From contig NZ_JAUSTU010000003.1 in NCBI RefSeq assembly GCF_030813005.1, forward strand, positions 1 to 64,000: 64,000 nt of DNA, in the 5' to 3' direction. Position numbers and translations under genes: made by a program. Below the pieces are notes generated by a model. That model made no database searches, was not told the DNA's origin, and saw only the letters and a list, made by a program, of their open reading frames with translations. This DNA is from Robertmurraya andreesenii. Its GTDB lineage: Bacteria > Bacillota > Bacilli > Bacillales > Cytobacillaceae. This document shows positions 42,216 through 50,494 of this stretch, piece after piece (within the stretch, counting starts at the first letter, position 1; the number at the start of each line of letters is the position of its first letter).

Positions 42216-42275
42216 AAGCCGTAAAAACACGTTGGAAAGCTTAAGCGTTTTCCAGGGGTTTTTGCGGCTTTTTTG
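42216..42275 (+). terminator. Leader terminator of the glpABC operon, candidate antitermination site
   Basis: AAGCCGTAAAAAC pairs with GTTTTTGCGGCTT (13 bp). Inside, TGGAAAGC pairs with GC-TTTCCA, and a run of T follows. It lies about 35 bases before glpA, in the leader rather than after a gene. In B. subtilis, glp operons have such leader terminators overcome by GlpP with glycerol-3-phosphate. The same control is plausible here. The rest of 42033-42215 holds no gene. Confidence 0.75.
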
Positions 42276-42309
42276 TGTTCTTTTAAGAGTCGTCTATCTG
42301 GAGGGAAGA

Positions 42310-43929
42310 ATGATGGCGCAAGTTTTTGAAACACAGGTGGTTGTCATCGGTGGAGGTGCAACGGGAGCGGGTGTTCTTCGCGATTTGGCCGTTCGTGGTA
42401 TCAAAGCCATTTTAGTTGAGCAACAGGATTTGGGGCATGGCACCTCGACTCGGAACCATGGATTATTGCACTCTGGTGCACGCTACGCCGTTAGAGACGA
42501 GGAAGCTGCAATTGAAAGCTACCGGGAAAATCTGATCTTAAAAAAAACAGTCCCAGGATCTATTGAACAAACTGGAGGATTGTTCGTGAAGGTTCCTGAG
42601 GATGATGATGAGTATGTAAAGAAGTGGTTACAAGCCTGCCAAAGAATCGGAATTCCTGCAGAAGAGGTCCTGTTAGAGAAAGCGTTTCAGGAGGAAGCGT
42701 TTCTCAATAAACAGGCAGAAGCCGTGTACCGGGTTCCTGATGGTGCGGTTGATGGCTTCACACTTGTCATTGATGTGGTAGCAGATGCGGTTTCTCGTGG
42801 AGCAAAGGCCCTCACTTATCATGAGGTAATTGGCATCATGAAGGAGCAGAGCCGGGTCAAAGGGGTCATCACCCGTGACCTATACACAGGGGAGACGAAG
42901 GAAATCTATGCAGATATCGTCGTCAATGCGGCGGGACCATGGGGCGGAAAAATTGCCGAACTTGGTGAGGTGCCATTGTACATCATTAACAATAAAGGAA
43001 TGCTCGCCATTTTTGGCCATCGGATCAACAAGCAGGTCATTAATCGTCTCAGAATGCCGGGTGATGCGGATATTTTCGTACCTGCTCATAACGTGACCAT
43101 TTTCGGAACAACAGGAATTAATACAGAGGATCCAAATGATTTTTCCCTAGACCGTAAAGAGCTCGAAGGCATGATCGCTGAAGGAAAAGCGCTTATACCA
43201 AATATCGAAAATATGCGTTTTATCCGTTCATTTAGCGGAAGTCGACCATTATTCCAGGAAACAAATACAAATGACAAAAGCGGACGGAATGTAACGAGAG
43301 GGTTAGCTGTTATCGATCACCAGGTAAGAGATGGATTAGAGGGCTTTATTACGATTACTGGTGGAAAGCTAACGACCTTCCGTTACATGGCTGAAAAAAC
43401 GGTCGACAAAATTTGTGAAAAGCTCGGAGTCGATATCCCATGCACCACTCATGAGGAAATGGTCGCACACCGAGATGCGAAGCAGTTTTTCAAGGATGTC
43501 AACATCGCTCCTGCAGCAAAAAACAAGCTGTTTCATTGGGCAGGAACAAGAGCGGGGGATATTGAAACCGATCTAATGAAGGATAAACTGAACACGGTTG
43601 TCTGCGAATGTGAGCAGGTCACTTGGGCGGAAATTCAGTCGGTCATTCCTGAGAACGGCCATTTCCATCTTGGCGATATCCGTAGAAGAACGCGACTTGG
43701 AATGGGGCCATGCCAAGGCACATTTTGCAATCACCGTGCTGCTGCAATGGCAGTTGAAAGAGGGAAGGCAACACCTGACGAGGCGAATCGTGCCTTAAGA
43801 GAGGCCGTCTTTGAACGGAAGAAAGGGATGCATGTGGTTGCCACAGGTGAAACGGCGAAGCAGCTGCAATTAATGGATGCGATCTATCGTGTGTCATTAG
43901 GTGTGAAGGAGGATATACAGCATGTATGA
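42310..43929 (+). CDS. glpA: Anaerobic glycerol-3-phosphate dehydrogenase subunit A
   Basis: A 539-residue FAD enzyme oxidising glycerol-3-phosphate to dihydroxyacetone phosphate. The N-terminal dinucleotide motif is VVIGGGATGAGVLRDLAVRG. HGLLHSGARYAV and the C-terminal BFD-like [2Fe-2S] domain (CECEQVTW, then GPCQGTFC) mark GlpA rather than aerobic GlpD. Two adjacent ATGs at 42310 and 42313 follow GGAGGG. The end overlaps glpB. The electrons go via GlpB/GlpC to the quinone pool. Anaerobic GlpABC is uncommon in Bacillus compared with GlpD. Confidence 0.95.
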   Translation: MMAQVFETQVVVIGGGATGAGVLRDLAVRGIKAILVEQQDLGHGTSTRNHGLLHSGARYAVRDEEAAIESYRENLILKKTVPGSIEQTGGLFVKVPEDDDEYVKKWLQACQRIGIPAEEVLLEKAFQEEAFLNKQAEAVYRVPDGAVDGFTLVIDVVADAVSRGAKALTYHEVIGIMKEQSRVKGVITRDLYTGETKEIYADIVVNAAGPWGGKIAELGEVPLYIINNKGMLAIFGHRINKQVINRLRMPGDADIFVPAHNVTIFGTTGINTEDPNDFSLDRKELEGMIAEGKALIPNIENMRFIRSFSGSRPLFQETNTNDKSGRNVTRGLAVIDHQVRDGLEGFITITGGKLTTFRYMAEKTVDKICEKLGVDIPCTTHEEMVAHRDAKQFFKDVNIAPAAKNKLFHWAGTRAGDIETDLMKDKLNTVVCECEQVTWAEIQSVIPENGHFHLGDIRRRTRLGMGPCQGTFCNHRAAAMAVERGKATPDEANRALREAVFERKKGMHVVATGETAKQLQLMDAIYRVSLGVKEDIQHV

Positions 43930-45034
43930 TTATGTCGTAGTAGGTCAAGGATTTACTGGGTTATTGTCAGCCATTTGGGCAACGGAGCATGCAGAAAAGG
44001 TCGCTTTAGTGGCAAAGGGAACGGGGAAGATTCTGCAATCCTCTGGTGTCATGGAATTATATCCGAAGCTTGTAGAGCGTGAAAAGTCCATATCAAAGAT
44101 TAAATTGGAAGAAGCCATTTTTAAATTTAAGGGATTAGTGAAGCAGCTTGGCTATCCCTATCACGGGAATGCGAGTAAAATGATTCCAATCGTGACTGGG
44201 GCCGGCTTTGTAAAGGAAACAAACCTTTATCCAGAAACCGTCAAACCCTTGCCTGAAAAAGGTCGCGTCATAATCGTCGGCTTTCATGAAATCATTGATT
44301 TCCAACCTGAGTATGTGAAGGGAAATCTTCAAAAAGAAAGACCAGAACTCGAAATAGATACGATTATGGTTCGGCTTGGAAAGGGCTCTTTGAGAACGAT
44401 GACTCAGCTCGATGGTGCGAGAGTGCTCGATTTTCAAGAGGTGCGCACGAATGTGATTGCTGAAATTATCAACCAGATGAAGAGCCAGGGTCTTGATAAG
44501 CCGAATCTCTTTATTTTCCCAGCAGCGTTAGGAATGAAAAATTGGAAAGCCGTTATATCGGATTTCCGCACGAAGCTTGGGTCTGAAATAACTGAGGCAC
44601 CTGGAATGCCGCCAAACGCAACAGCCATTCGCTTACATGAAGTTTTGCTGAAGGAGGCAGTGAAGCGTGGAGTTCGTTTCTATATGGACACAGAGGTGAT
44701 CGGAAGCCATGTTGAAGACCGCCTTCTTACAAAACTCGTGATCAAAAACAATACGAAAACGATGGATGTTAGAGCACGCCAATACATTGTCGCTGGTGGA
44801 GGCGTACTTGGCGGTGGATTTGAAGTAACAGAGAAAGGACTAAAGGATCGGACGCTTCATTTAGATGTGGATGATCATGGAAGATATATCTATTGTCCCG
44901 AAAATGTATTTCCAGTTGGTGCTCAACAGGGCATAAATGTGACCCAACATGGAATCACGGGTGGGCTTTACTCCATTCTATCAAGCTACGAAAGCTTTAT
45001 TCGATTTGAAGAGAGGGGGATGAAGCATGCATAG
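43922..45034 (+). CDS. glpB: Anaerobic glycerol-3-phosphate dehydrogenase subunit B
   Basis: A 370-residue flavoprotein subunit with N-terminal YDYVVVGQGFTGLLSAIWA and a late AGGGVLGGGFEV segment. It links GlpA to GlpC. It is somewhat shorter than the E. coli protein (about 419 residues). Its start overlaps glpA by eight bases and its end overlaps glpC by eight, so the three genes are tightly coupled. Confidence 0.92.
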   Translation: MYDYVVVGQGFTGLLSAIWATEHAEKVALVAKGTGKILQSSGVMELYPKLVEREKSISKIKLEEAIFKFKGLVKQLGYPYHGNASKMIPIVTGAGFVKETNLYPETVKPLPEKGRVIIVGFHEIIDFQPEYVKGNLQKERPELEIDTIMVRLGKGSLRTMTQLDGARVLDFQEVRTNVIAEIINQMKSQGLDKPNLFIFPAALGMKNWKAVISDFRTKLGSEITEAPGMPPNATAIRLHEVLLKEAVKRGVRFYMDTEVIGSHVEDRLLTKLVIKNNTKTMDVRARQYIVAGGGVLGGGFEVTEKGLKDRTLHLDVDDHGRYIYCPENVFPVGAQQGINVTQHGITGGLYSILSSYESFIRFEERGMKHA

Positions 45035-46244
45035 CTTTGCCTATCCTGAAAGCACCTTTGATAAATGTCTAAAATGCAATGCCTGTGTCGTCAGCTGCCC
45101 TGTATCCAATGCAACATTGGATTTCGGCGGACCAAAGCATTTAGGGCCAGAGCTCAAACGGTTAATAGAAAATCAGGAGGTCATTGATGACCATCGCATC
45201 GAGCTTTGTACTCTTTGTGGAAATTGTGACCTATCCTGCCCTGAAAATGTCCATGTGTCAACCTTAACAGCTATGGCAAAAGCAGTTCATGCTGAAAAAG
45301 AAGGAATGAAATTCCGTGACTTCGTCTTAAGTAATGCGGAGTTTGTTGGAAAGGTCGCTTCTGCTTTTGGGCCCATTACGAATATAGCGATGAAAATGAA
45401 ACCTGTTCGGTTAATAATGGAAGGGGTCATGGGCATTCCAGCTGAGCGTCAATTTCCGGAGTATCGCTTTAATAATTTTAATAAGAGATACAAAAAGAAA
45501 ACGGCGACGACCAAGCGAAAAGTCGCCTATTACGTTGGGTGCTATGCAACATATAATGCCCCAGATGTTGCCGATGCTTTTGTGAAGGTGATGGAGTACA
45601 ATGGCATAGAGGTTGTAAAACCTGATCAAAAATGCTGTGGTGTACCGATGTTTGCCAATGGAAAAATGGAGCAAGGGTTAAAAAATGCCAACTATAATAT
45701 AAATAACTTATTAGAATATACTAGACAGGGCTATGATGTTGTCGTGACTTGTACGAGCTGTACATTAGTTTTGAAAAAGGAGTATGTTTCCTTCCTGCAA
45801 TCAGAGGGAGCTTATGAATTAGCTGAGCATGTCTACGATGCAGATGAATACTTGCGCATGCTTCATGCAGAGGGAGAATTGAATACCGATTTTGCCCCTA
45901 TGAATGTGAGAGCAGGGTATTATGCCCCATGTCATCTAAAATCCCAAGGAATCGGTAATCCAGCGATGGATGTACTGGAGCTTATTCCTGGCTATGAAAT
46001 ACAAGACGTCGCTGCTGGCTGCTGTGGTCAATGCGGAACCTTTGGCTTTAAGAAAGAAAAATATGAGGTCTCTATGGCTATCGGAAAACCAATGGCAGAA
46101 GCCGTTGCCGAAACAAATGCCGAATACACCGTTACAGAATGTGGGATGTGTAAGAACCAGCTCGATCAATTAACAGACAAGGAAGTTCTCCACCCAATGC
46201 AGATTTTAGCGGAAGCTTATGAGCGTTATACTGAGGCACATTAA
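45027..46244 (+). CDS. glpC: Anaerobic glycerol-3-phosphate dehydrogenase subunit C
   Basis: A 405-residue iron-sulfur membrane-associated subunit. Two [4Fe-4S] ferredoxin motifs lie at the start (CLKCNACVVSCP and CTLCGNCDLSCP). Two CCG-type cysteine domains follow (KCCGVPMF and GCCGQCGTFGF). It passes electrons from GlpAB to menaquinone, linking glycerol-3-phosphate oxidation to anaerobic respiration. The ATG lies in the end of glpB behind GAGAGGGG. A terminator follows directly. Confidence 0.95.
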   Translation: MHSFAYPESTFDKCLKCNACVVSCPVSNATLDFGGPKHLGPELKRLIENQEVIDDHRIELCTLCGNCDLSCPENVHVSTLTAMAKAVHAEKEGMKFRDFVLSNAEFVGKVASAFGPITNIAMKMKPVRLIMEGVMGIPAERQFPEYRFNNFNKRYKKKTATTKRKVAYYVGCYATYNAPDVADAFVKVMEYNGIEVVKPDQKCCGVPMFANGKMEQGLKNANYNINNLLEYTRQGYDVVVTCTSCTLVLKKEYVSFLQSEGAYELAEHVYDADEYLRMLHAEGELNTDFAPMNVRAGYYAPCHLKSQGIGNPAMDVLELIPGYEIQDVAAGCCGQCGTFGFKKEKYEVSMAIGKPMAEAVAETNAEYTVTECGMCKNQLDQLTDKEVLHPMQILAEAYERYTEAH

Positions 46245-46247
46245 TTG

Positions 46248-46297
46248 AAAAAAAGCTAGATGAAGCTGGTGTTTTCCTTTTTTCATCTAGCTTTTTT
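46248..46297 (+). terminator. Intrinsic terminator after glpC
   Basis: AAAAAGCTAGATGAA pairs with TTCATCTAGCTTTTT (15 bp), followed by T. Confidence 0.88.
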
Positions 46298-46343
46298 CTT
46301 AAGCAACTGGCTCCGATAAATGAAAGTGTTGATCACGATACTA

Positions 46344-46410
46344 CCTTCTGTGTATGTGTTCGCTATGTTATTCGTACCGAATAAAACCCGTTCACAGCAT
46401 ACACAGAAGG
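46344..46410. repeat. 67-base two-tier inverted repeat
   Basis: CCTTCTGTGTATG at 46344 is mirrored exactly by CATACACAGAAGG ending at 46410. Inside, TTATTCG pairs with CGAATAA around TAC. No T-run follows on either strand, so it is not an ordinary terminator. It lies between glpC and a small minus-strand gene. Confidence 0.6.
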
Positions 46411-46458
46411 CTATATCCACATTGAACAAGAACACAGCCAATCATTGAACAAAAATAA

Positions 46459-46602
46459 CTATTGCTGTTCGCTATTCTGGTTTTGCTCATTGTCCTGTAC
46501 CATGTCTTTGACATCCTGAACCATATGGTCAAAGGCCTGGTTGACCCGCTGCATTAAGCTGTCATCATTATTCTGCTCGTTTTCTTGTTTCTTCTGTTCC
46601 AC
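46459..46602 (-). CDS. Small acidic glutamine/asparagine-rich protein
   Basis: A 47-residue protein starting with GTG at 46602 behind GGGAGGTGTGACA. It is rich in Q, N, D and E, with a short possible helix (SLMQRVNQAFDHMVQDVKDMVQD). The good ribosome binding site and even composition support translation. I do not recognise the family. It could be a small cytosolic or spore-associated protein. Confidence 0.55.
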   Translation of the reverse strand: MEQKKQENEQNNDDSLMQRVNQAFDHMVQDVKDMVQDNEQNQNSEQQ

Positions 46603-46763
46603 GCTGTCACACCTCCCATATTATTTTGTGTCAAGCAAGGAAAATTTATTGCGCTTGTGAACATTATTTCTTCTAACCTTTCGCTTAATAATTTCCGTAA
46701 TGTAAAGGAAAACATTGGTCCAGGAATCATGGTATACTATCCTTCGAAGGAACGGGGAGATCG

Positions 46764-47519
46764 ATGATGAAGGAAAAAATATATGAAGTGGACTTATATG
46801 CACCAGTACAAAAATATTTGCAGGAGCAAGGCTACACTGTTTATGGTGAGGTCAACGATTGTGACGTGGTGGCGGTAAGGGAAGATGAACTGCTAATCGT
46901 TGAGTTAAAGCTTAATCTGAATATCGACCTACTTATACAAGCGACAAAGCGCCAACGATTAACAAATTTCGTGTATATTGCGATTCCAAAACCAAAATAT
47001 AAACGATTCTCGAAGAAGTGGCATGACATGTGCCATCTTATCAAGCGGCTTGAGCTCGGATTGATGGTGATTACTTTTTTAAAAAGTGGTCCGAAGCTTG
47101 AAGTCATATTTCCACCAGGACCCTTTGACCGGAAGAGAAGCATCCAACTAGCGAAGAAAAAGAGGAACAAACTTCTTGAAGAAATAAATGGACGCCATGT
47201 TATCGACAATATTGGAGGCAGCAATCAAACGAAAATTATGACGGCGTACAAAGAGAATTGCATTCAGATTGCTTACTACTTGGAACGGTATGGGCGTTTG
47301 TCTCCGAAAGAGTTACGGCAATTGGGGACCGATGAGAAGACCCAATCCATCCTGTACAATAACCATTACGGCTGGTATATAAGAGAAGAAAAAGGAATCT
47401 ACAATCTTAGTGAATTGGGAAAAAGAGAGTTAAAGAATTTCCCAGAGGTAGTGAAGTATTTTTCGGAGAGGGCTAAGGACCCTGAAGTAAAGTGTAAATC
47501 CAATGAAAAAAATCCTTAA
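46764..47519 (+). CDS. DUF2161 family PD-(D/E)XK nuclease-like protein
   Basis: A 251-residue protein. The N-terminal half has a nuclease-like core with CDVVAVREDELLIVELKLN (D...ExK) after KYLQEQGYTVYGEV. This is the pattern of DUF2161, a predicted PD-(D/E)XK phosphodiesterase. The C-terminal part (LSPKELRQLG, YGWYIREEKGIYNLSELG) looks like a winged helix. Start at ATG 46764 or the following ATG, behind GGGGAG. It is monocistronic. Activity on nucleic acid is inferred from the fold only. Confidence 0.75.
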   Translation: MMKEKIYEVDLYAPVQKYLQEQGYTVYGEVNDCDVVAVREDELLIVELKLNLNIDLLIQATKRQRLTNFVYIAIPKPKYKRFSKKWHDMCHLIKRLELGLMVITFLKSGPKLEVIFPPGPFDRKRSIQLAKKKRNKLLEEINGRHVIDNIGGSNQTKIMTAYKENCIQIAYYLERYGRLSPKELRQLGTDEKTQSILYNNHYGWYIREEKGIYNLSELGKRELKNFPEVVKYFSERAKDPEVKCKSNEKNP

Positions 47520-47542
47520 TACGTCGTATTGAGGATTCTTTT
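47511..47542. terminator. Bidirectional terminator
   Basis: AATCCTTAATAC pairs with GTATTGAGGATT around GTC (12 bp with one G-T pair), with A/T tracts on both sides. It lies between the convergent DUF2161 and DUF1287 genes. Confidence 0.8.
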
Positions 47543-47554
47543 CATCGCTCTTAT

Positions 47555-48253
47555 CTAGTATTTCCAGCGATAATGGCCTGCAATTGGAGTCTTAAAGGAG
47601 CTTAGCTTCACTTCGGCTGCAAATGGCGGATTATTATGTATGAAATAGGGAGTTCCATCCTTGGCCCTTTTATCTGAAACAATGCCTACATGTTGGTAGC
47701 CATCAAGAAAAAGGACAATATCACCAGGCTGCCATTCCTTTAGATTATTCACATCACCAGGAATGAGCTCAGTCGTCAGGCTTTCTGTAAATCTCTCAAA
47801 AAAGACGTATTGGTTTGGGACTCTGCGAAAATCAATATTTGGATCTGGTTTTCCCTCAACCCTTGCGTACAGGTCCGTATTTGCAGCAATATCCTCATCC
47901 ATTTGATTTTTCAACAAAATGTTGGCACCGAGAAGGCCCCTCCAAATCACATCCGTACAAACTCCTTCTTCATCCGGTGGATACCCTCCTTTATAGTAAT
48001 TACTTTCATATCTCGTACGATTCTTAACTTCTTCCCGTGCGGCTATGACTATATCGAGAGGATCAGGGATATCATTATGGTTCCGATCGACATTTACATA
48101 GGTTTCAGGTATCTTTAGTTCCTTCGAAAAAGGATTTTCAATGTGGATGCCAACATAATCGAGGATCATTCCTTTTCTAAAGAAAAGCACAAAAATCAGG
48201 AGAACAAAACAGATAAAGACCATGATTCTAGAAGCCTTGGACAATTTTACCAC
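47555..48253 (-). CDS. DUF1287 family secreted/membrane-anchored protein
   Basis: A 232-residue protein with an N-terminal hydrophobic anchor (IMVFICFVLLIFVLFF) and a DUF1287 domain. Visible family segments are GVCTDVIWRGLL with a conserved cysteine, WQPGDIVLFLDGYQHVGIVSD and PYFIHNNPP. The C...H...N arrangement resembles NlpC/P60-type cysteine hydrolases, so a role at the cell wall is possible. It is monocistronic on the minus strand. Function has not been shown to my knowledge. Confidence 0.82.
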   Translation of the reverse strand: MVKLSKASRIMVFICFVLLIFVLFFRKGMILDYVGIHIENPFSKELKIPETYVNVDRNHNDIPDPLDIVIAAREEVKNRTRYESNYYKGGYPPDEEGVCTDVIWRGLLGANILLKNQMDEDIAANTDLYARVEGKPDPNIDFRRVPNQYVFFERFTESLTTELIPGDVNNLKEWQPGDIVLFLDGYQHVGIVSDKRAKDGTPYFIHNNPPFAAEVKLSSFKTPIAGHYRWKY

Positions 48254-48283
48254 CTCAATTATATGACGGCCAAAAAGCTGATA

Positions 48284-48298
48284 AAGTTTCAGAAATTT
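48284..48298 (+). promoter_or_regulatory. CodY-like box
   Basis: AAGTTTCAGAAATTT matches the CodY consensus AATTTTCWGAAAATT with two mismatches. It lies 31 bases upstream of the DUF1287 start and 225 bases upstream of brnQ. BrnQ is a typical CodY target, but the distance is large, so the regulated gene is uncertain. Confidence 0.35.
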
Positions 48299-48522
48299 TA
48301 AAATCCGTTATGAAAATGAAATTTGAATAACGATTTAATTTTCTTAATATACTATAAATATATGAAAGATAAAGTATAAATTCTATTAAAGTACTTGATT
48401 CCTAACGTATTTTTTAAATTCTATAAAAAGTCAAAATATTTCATAATAATATATTGAATTTTTGTAGAAAGAAGAGTAATATAGCATTTATCAAAAATAT
48501 TCATCTTGGAGGATTTATCAGC

Positions 48523-49881
48523 ATGCAGAAAAAGCTATCATTTTCATCTTACTTAGTTATCGGAGTTATGTTATTCGCCCTATTTTTTGGGGCTGGAAAC
48601 TTAATTTTCCCTGCACAGCTAGGACAGAATGCAGGAGACAACCTGTTGCCAGCTGTGATTGGATTTTTGGTTACCGGGGTTGGCTTACCCTTTTTAGGGA
48701 TTCTCGCTATGGGATTTTCGGGGAGTTCAAACTTACAGGAGCTTGCTAGCAGAGTCCATCCGAAGTATGCCATCTTTTTTACATCTTTACTCTATTTAAC
48801 CATTGGACCATTTTTTGCAGCGCCACGTACTGGGACTGTTGCTTATGAAATCGGAATTACACCATTTGTTCCCGAAGATTCTATCAAACTTGGATTGCTA
48901 CTTTTTACCTTTGTATTCTTTGGTATAACCCTATGGTTATCGTTAAACCCAGCTAAAATTGTGGATCGAGTAGGAAAAATCCTTTCTCCAGGAATCATCA
49001 TCTTGTTATTTTTCCTATTAATTATGACGGTGATCAAGCCGTTAGGCCCAATCGGTGAACCGCAGAACGCCTATGTGAATAACCCTCTTGCCAAAGGGAT
49101 TATCGAAGGGTACAACACGATGGATGCATTGGCTTCGCTTGTTTTTGGAATTATTGTGATTAATGCGATTCGCGTGATGGGGGTAACCTCAAGAAAGGGG
49201 ATTCTATCTGCAACGTTCAAGACAGGAGTTGTAGCAGTTTCCTTCCTTGCTATCATTTATGTAGGAATTTGTTACCTTGGGGCAACGAGTACGGAAAGAT
49301 TTGGCTTATTTGATACAGGGGGACCCGTTCTAAGCAGTGCCTCATCCTATTATTTCGGTACCTTTGGCTTAGTGATTCTCGCTGTTATTATTATTTTAGC
49401 ATGTCTGACAACAAGCATTGGTTTGATTACTGCCTGTGGAGAATACTTCAATAGTCTATTTCCGAAGATCAGTTACAAGGCATTTGTCATCTTCTTTTCA
49501 TTATTTTCATTTGTGATTGGGAACTTTGGGCTCGGAAATATTATTACATTTTCCATTCCAGTATTAATGTTCCTCTATCCACTTGCTGTAACCCTGGTGT
49601 TACTAACATTCTTGTCGCCATTATTTAATCATTCAAGAATGGTATATGTAGCGGGAACCGTAGTTGCATTCCTGATTAGTATCATTGACGGCATTAAGAC
49701 TCTATGTGAAACTCTTGAAATTTCTTATTTCAAGTGGCTCGAAGTAATCATTTCCTTTTATGAAAAAGCATTGCCTCTTTACGAACAAGGACTTGGCTGG
49801 CTTTTACCTGTTCTAATTGTCGTTGTAATCACAGGGATATTTGCTAGATTTCAGAAGGTATCCATGATAGAGGTAAGATAA
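48523..49881 (+). CDS. brnQ: Branched-chain amino acid transport carrier
   Basis: A 452-residue LIVCS-family carrier with about twelve hydrophobic segments. It begins YLVIGVMLFALFFGAGNLIFP, the family hallmark, and continues with FFAAPRTGTVAYEIG. It imports leucine, isoleucine and valine with a cation. ATG at 48523 is chosen because TTGGAGGA lies ten bases upstream and homologs start here; an in-frame upstream ATG at 48454 has no site. It is monocistronic with a terminator directly after it. Confidence 0.93.
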   Translation: MQKKLSFSSYLVIGVMLFALFFGAGNLIFPAQLGQNAGDNLLPAVIGFLVTGVGLPFLGILAMGFSGSSNLQELASRVHPKYAIFFTSLLYLTIGPFFAAPRTGTVAYEIGITPFVPEDSIKLGLLLFTFVFFGITLWLSLNPAKIVDRVGKILSPGIIILLFFLLIMTVIKPLGPIGEPQNAYVNNPLAKGIIEGYNTMDALASLVFGIIVINAIRVMGVTSRKGILSATFKTGVVAVSFLAIIYVGICYLGATSTERFGLFDTGGPVLSSASSYYFGTFGLVILAVIIILACLTTSIGLITACGEYFNSLFPKISYKAFVIFFSLFSFVIGNFGLGNIITFSIPVLMFLYPLAVTLVLLTFLSPLFNHSRMVYVAGTVVAFLISIIDGIKTLCETLEISYFKWLEVIISFYEKALPLYEQGLGWLLPVLIVVVITGIFARFQKVSMIEVR

Positions 49882-49886
49882 TTGTT

Positions 49887-49916
49887 GAAACCGATCTGTA
49901 TAGGTCGGTTTCTTTG
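49887..49916 (+). terminator. Intrinsic terminator after brnQ
   Basis: GAAACCGA pairs with TCGGTTTC around a ten-base loop; followed by TTTG. Confidence 0.75.
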
Positions 49917-50005
49917 TAGTTTCATGAGCCTGATGCTTTTCTTTCCAAATATCTTCATGTATGATAAAGACTGATCAATTTTTTTACATAAAAGGAGCTG
50001 TCATA

Positions 50006-50443
50006 ATGACAAAAAGAGGAACCATTCAAATGCAAACTGGAGAAAAAATTGAGTTTGAATTATACCCAAATGAAGCACCAGGGACAGTAGCAAACTTTGA
50101 AAAATTAGCTAATGAAGGCTTCTATAATGGTTTAACCTTTCACCGTGTGATTCCTGGATTTGTAAGCCAAGGGGGCTGCCCAAGAGGAAATGGGACAGGT
50201 GGTCCTGGTTACACAATCAAGTGTGAAACTGAAGGAAACCCACATAAGCATGAGGTAGGGTCATTATCGATGGCTCACGCAGGAAAGGATACGGGTGGAA
50301 GTCAGTTCTTCATCGTTCACGAGCCACAACCACATTTAAACGGTGTTCATACGGTTTTCGGTAAAGTTACAAGTGGTATGGAAACAGTTTTGAGCATGAG
50401 AAATGGCGATGTAATGGAGAAGGTAGAAGTATTTGACGCATAA
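50006..50443 (+). CDS. ppiB: Peptidyl-prolyl cis-trans isomerase, cyclophilin type
   Basis: A 145-residue cyclophilin. The active-site segment FHRVIPGFVSQGGCPRGNGTGGPGY and GGSQFFIVHEPQPHLNGVHTVFGKV are classical. It speeds prolyl isomerisation during protein folding in the cytoplasm; there is no signal peptide. The ATG at 50006 follows AAAGGAG; the earlier in-frame ATG at 49961 is unsupported. It is monocistronic. Confidence 0.95.
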   Translation: MTKRGTIQMQTGEKIEFELYPNEAPGTVANFEKLANEGFYNGLTFHRVIPGFVSQGGCPRGNGTGGPGYTIKCETEGNPHKHEVGSLSMAHAGKDTGGSQFFIVHEPQPHLNGVHTVFGKVTSGMETVLSMRNGDVMEKVEVFDA

Positions 50444-50447
50444 AAAG

Positions 50448-50487
50448 AAGGGCATCCAGGAGAGCAATAACTCCGGGTGCCCTTTTT
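50448..50487. terminator. Bidirectional terminator
   Basis: AAGGGCA-CC-GGAG pairs with CTCCGGGTGCCCTT, followed by TTTTT. It lies between ppiB and the convergent ABC-F gene. Confidence 0.85.
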
Positions 50488-50494
50488 TTATCGA

